Below are positions 7,993 to 9,128 of a stretch of DNA of 9,128 nt, one piece after another (position 1 is the stretch's first letter; each line of letters starts with the position of its first letter). The notes below the pieces were generated by a model. It was not told where the DNA came from, did no database searches, and was given only the letters and a program-made list of their open reading frames with translations. The translations under genes and the position numbers were made by a program. The DNA is taken from positions 1 through 9,128 of the forward strand of contig BNTW01000101.1 of assembly GCA_025996895.1 (NCBI GenBank), given 5' to 3'. This stretch comes from Bacteroidia bacterium. GTDB lineage: Bacteria; Bacteroidota; Bacteroidia; Bacteroidales; Azobacteroidaceae.

Positions 7993-8020
7993 GTAGGGGC
8001 GTTGCGCGCAACGCCCCTAC
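7993..8020. repeat. Perfect 28-bp palindrome, possible terminator
   Basis: GTAGGGGCGTTGCG is followed directly by its exact reverse complement, giving a 14-bp stem with no spacer. It lies 3 bases after the DUF2461 stop, between convergent genes. RNA from either strand could fold into a strong GC-rich hairpin. It has no T-run on the plus-strand side, so it may protect the mRNA 3' end or slow polymerase more than terminate it. Similar GTAGGGGCG-type palindromes are familiar as dispersed intergenic repeats in several bacterial groups, which suggests a mobile or amplified origin. Confidence 0.8.
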
Positions 8021-8065
8021 ACCGGGAATTTATGTTATGCGAACGTTCCCGATTGGTTTTGTTCT

Positions 8066-8153
8066 GTCATTGCGCGCTTGACGCGCAATCCCCTGCCCAT
8101 CGTTAAACACTCATTAACGGACATCAGGGGATTGCGGCCTTCGCCGCAATGAC
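8066..8153. repeat. Double-hairpin intergenic repeat, copy 2
   Basis: The left hairpin is ATTGCGCG-cttga-CGCGCAAT (8069-8089) and the right hairpin is ATTGCGGC-cttc-GCCGCAAT (8131-8150). They are enclosed by outer arms GTCATTGCG...CGCAATCCCCTG and CAGGGGATTGCG...CGCAATGAC, which are complementary apart from the hairpin tips. The whole element can form either two small hairpins or one long cruciform-like stem. Bases 8066-8095 are the exact reverse complement of 2519-2548. It ends 5 bases before the stop of the minus-strand gene, so it could form the 3' end structure of that transcript. Between this element and the palindrome at 7993, CGGGAA (8023-8028) and TTCCCG (8046-8051) form a further weak inverted repeat. 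Confidence 0.85.
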
Positions 8154-8157
8154 AACA

Positions 8158-9128
8158 TTATTTCACAATAATTTTTCTCGTTGTTTCATTTGCCTTCACC
8201 AAATACACTCCTGCGGGAACATTCAACTCCATTTGGTAGAACGGATTGTTAATGTTCCTGGCTTCCTGAATTTTCCGTCCTTGAACATCCAGCAATTCCA
8301 CCGATTGGAGATTTTCCGTTGCTGAAACCGTCAATGTATTTTCTGTCTGATAAATCGCGATTTTATTTTCGCTCTTTATCTCGCTGATGGCCATCGGCGA
8401 TTTGAAACTTACCTCGAAGCGATCGATATAGGGTGTTGTGTTATCGTTCTGCGTGAACGTGTAAGAATTGTTTTGCAGCAAATCCTGCGTTTGGCCGGTT
8501 TTCTTGTCCAGCAACGTCAGTGCTTCCACCTCTGCATTGATATCGAATGTCAGCGTAACGCGGTTGCCGAAACCACTGCGAAGACCCAGCGGAATAGTCG
8601 TCGTTGCTTGATTTTCGTTTTCTGTGGAATATTGCACGGCATTCTTTTGCCCGCTTTCGTCTGTGAAATACACTTGCGGAATCGTGTTGGATGCTTCATA
8701 AAACAGTTGATAAACATTTTGTCCGTCTTGATTGAGGGCGAGTGTTGCCGAAGTTGCTTTTTTCTTGTTCGCATGGCTTGTCGCCGTTACATAAATCACA
8801 TCGTTGTTTGCTTTTGGTGATTTAAAGTAATCATAGTGCGCTTTCCCGGTTTCTCTTGTGATTGATGTGGTTTCAAACGGGAAATACAAATCAACAGTAC
8901 TGCCCGGCGTTCCGGTTGTTGTGATAAAGAACGCTTGCAAAACGGCAATCGTATCGGTTAGATTGGCACTTCCAACATTGTACTCATAAGTATTAAATGT
9001 GCCGTTGTAAAGGCGGAAATAATTGTTAATCGCCGCACTGTTTGCCAGATAAAAATTATTGAATTTAAACGAAGACATAAACGGATTTCCCAGCATGATT
9101 TCCTTGCCGGTCGGGACAGTGATTTTGA
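8158..9128 (-). CDS. T9SS-exported protein, C-terminal part (5' end beyond window)
   Basis: The reading frame is open through the right window edge. The ATG at 9096 is preceded by in-frame codons KITVPTGKEI, so it is internal and the real start lies outside. The last roughly 75 residues form a type A C-terminal sorting domain for the Por/type IX secretion system: a strand with LTVSATENLQSVELLDVQGR, then MELNVPAGVYLVKAN and the basic end TTRKIIVK. Proteins with this domain cross the outer membrane and are anchored or released at the surface. The rest is rich in Asn, Thr and Ser with beta-type alternation. It includes GNPFMSSFKFNNF, a pattern I associate with large Bacteroidota surface proteins. 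No catalytic motif is visible in the part present, so its function is unknown. It converges with the DUF2461 gene across a 168-base repeat-rich spacer. Confidence 0.88.
   Translation of the reverse strand, partial: KITVPTGKEIMLGNPFMSSFKFNNFYLANSAAINNYFRLYNGTFNTYEYNVGSANLTDTIAVLQAFFITTTGTPGSTVDLYFPFETTSITRETGKAHYDYFKSPKANNDVIYVTATSHANKKKATSATLALNQDGQNVYQLFYEASNTIPQVYFTDESGQKNAVQYSTENENQATTTIPLGLRSGFGNRVTLTFDINAEVEALTLLDKKTGQTQDLLQNNSYTFTQNDNTTPYIDRFEVSFKSPMAISEIKSENKIAIYQTENTLTVSATENLQSVELLDVQGRKIQEARNINNPFYQMELNVPAGVYLVKANETTRKIIVK

Noticed and set aside
8473..8820. Plus-strand frame of 115 residues opposite the T9SS gene.
   Set aside because: Cys-rich, low-complexity shadow of the minus-strand gene, whose sorting domain and continuous frame are clear.

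Overview
The window looks like a housekeeping segment of a Bacteroidota chromosome, most likely from the order Bacteroidales. The protein sequences resemble Bacteroides/Porphyromonas-type orthologues. The gene order yceD-rpmF-fabH-era-der without plsX fits this group. Start regions are A-rich and lack Shine-Dalgarno sequences, one promoter carries the Bacteroidota TAnnTTTG -7 box, and the last gene ends in a type IX secretion (T9SS) sorting domain. The species is not identifiable from sequence alone. No mobile-element gene, CRISPR array, tRNA or rRNA is seen.

Layout. Positions 2-1885 encode threonyl-tRNA synthetase, but its usual N-terminal TGS domain is absent. In its place, in frame, is a fragment of a BACON domain (2-124), a fold otherwise found in secreted Bacteroidota proteins. 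There follow infC (IF3), a double-hairpin intergenic repeat, rpmI (L35), a structured leader and rplT (L20). A promoter near 3263 then begins a second transcription unit: yceD/DUF177, rpmF (L32, unusually without cysteines), fabH, era, der and a DUF2461 gene. These genes are packed with overlaps or short gaps. From 7990 to 8157 there is a repeat-rich convergent spacer with a 28-bp perfect palindrome and a second copy of the double-hairpin repeat. The minus-strand gene at 8158-9128 is the C-terminal part of a T9SS-exported protein cut by the window edge.

How the genes fit together. The two clusters are about translation: tRNA charging, initiation, 50S proteins, a 23S-precursor-associated factor (YceD) and two ribosome-assembly GTPases (Era for 30S, Der for 50S). 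FabH brings in the first condensation of fatty-acid synthesis. The DUF2461 protein has no established role.

Most notable points are the BACON/ThrRS junction (possibly an assembly chimera close to a contig end, possibly a real domain swap), the cysteine-free L32 at the primary rpmF locus, and the repeat family that shares an identical 30-base arm in opposite orientation at two sites. I found no convincing new defence, mobile or biosynthetic system.
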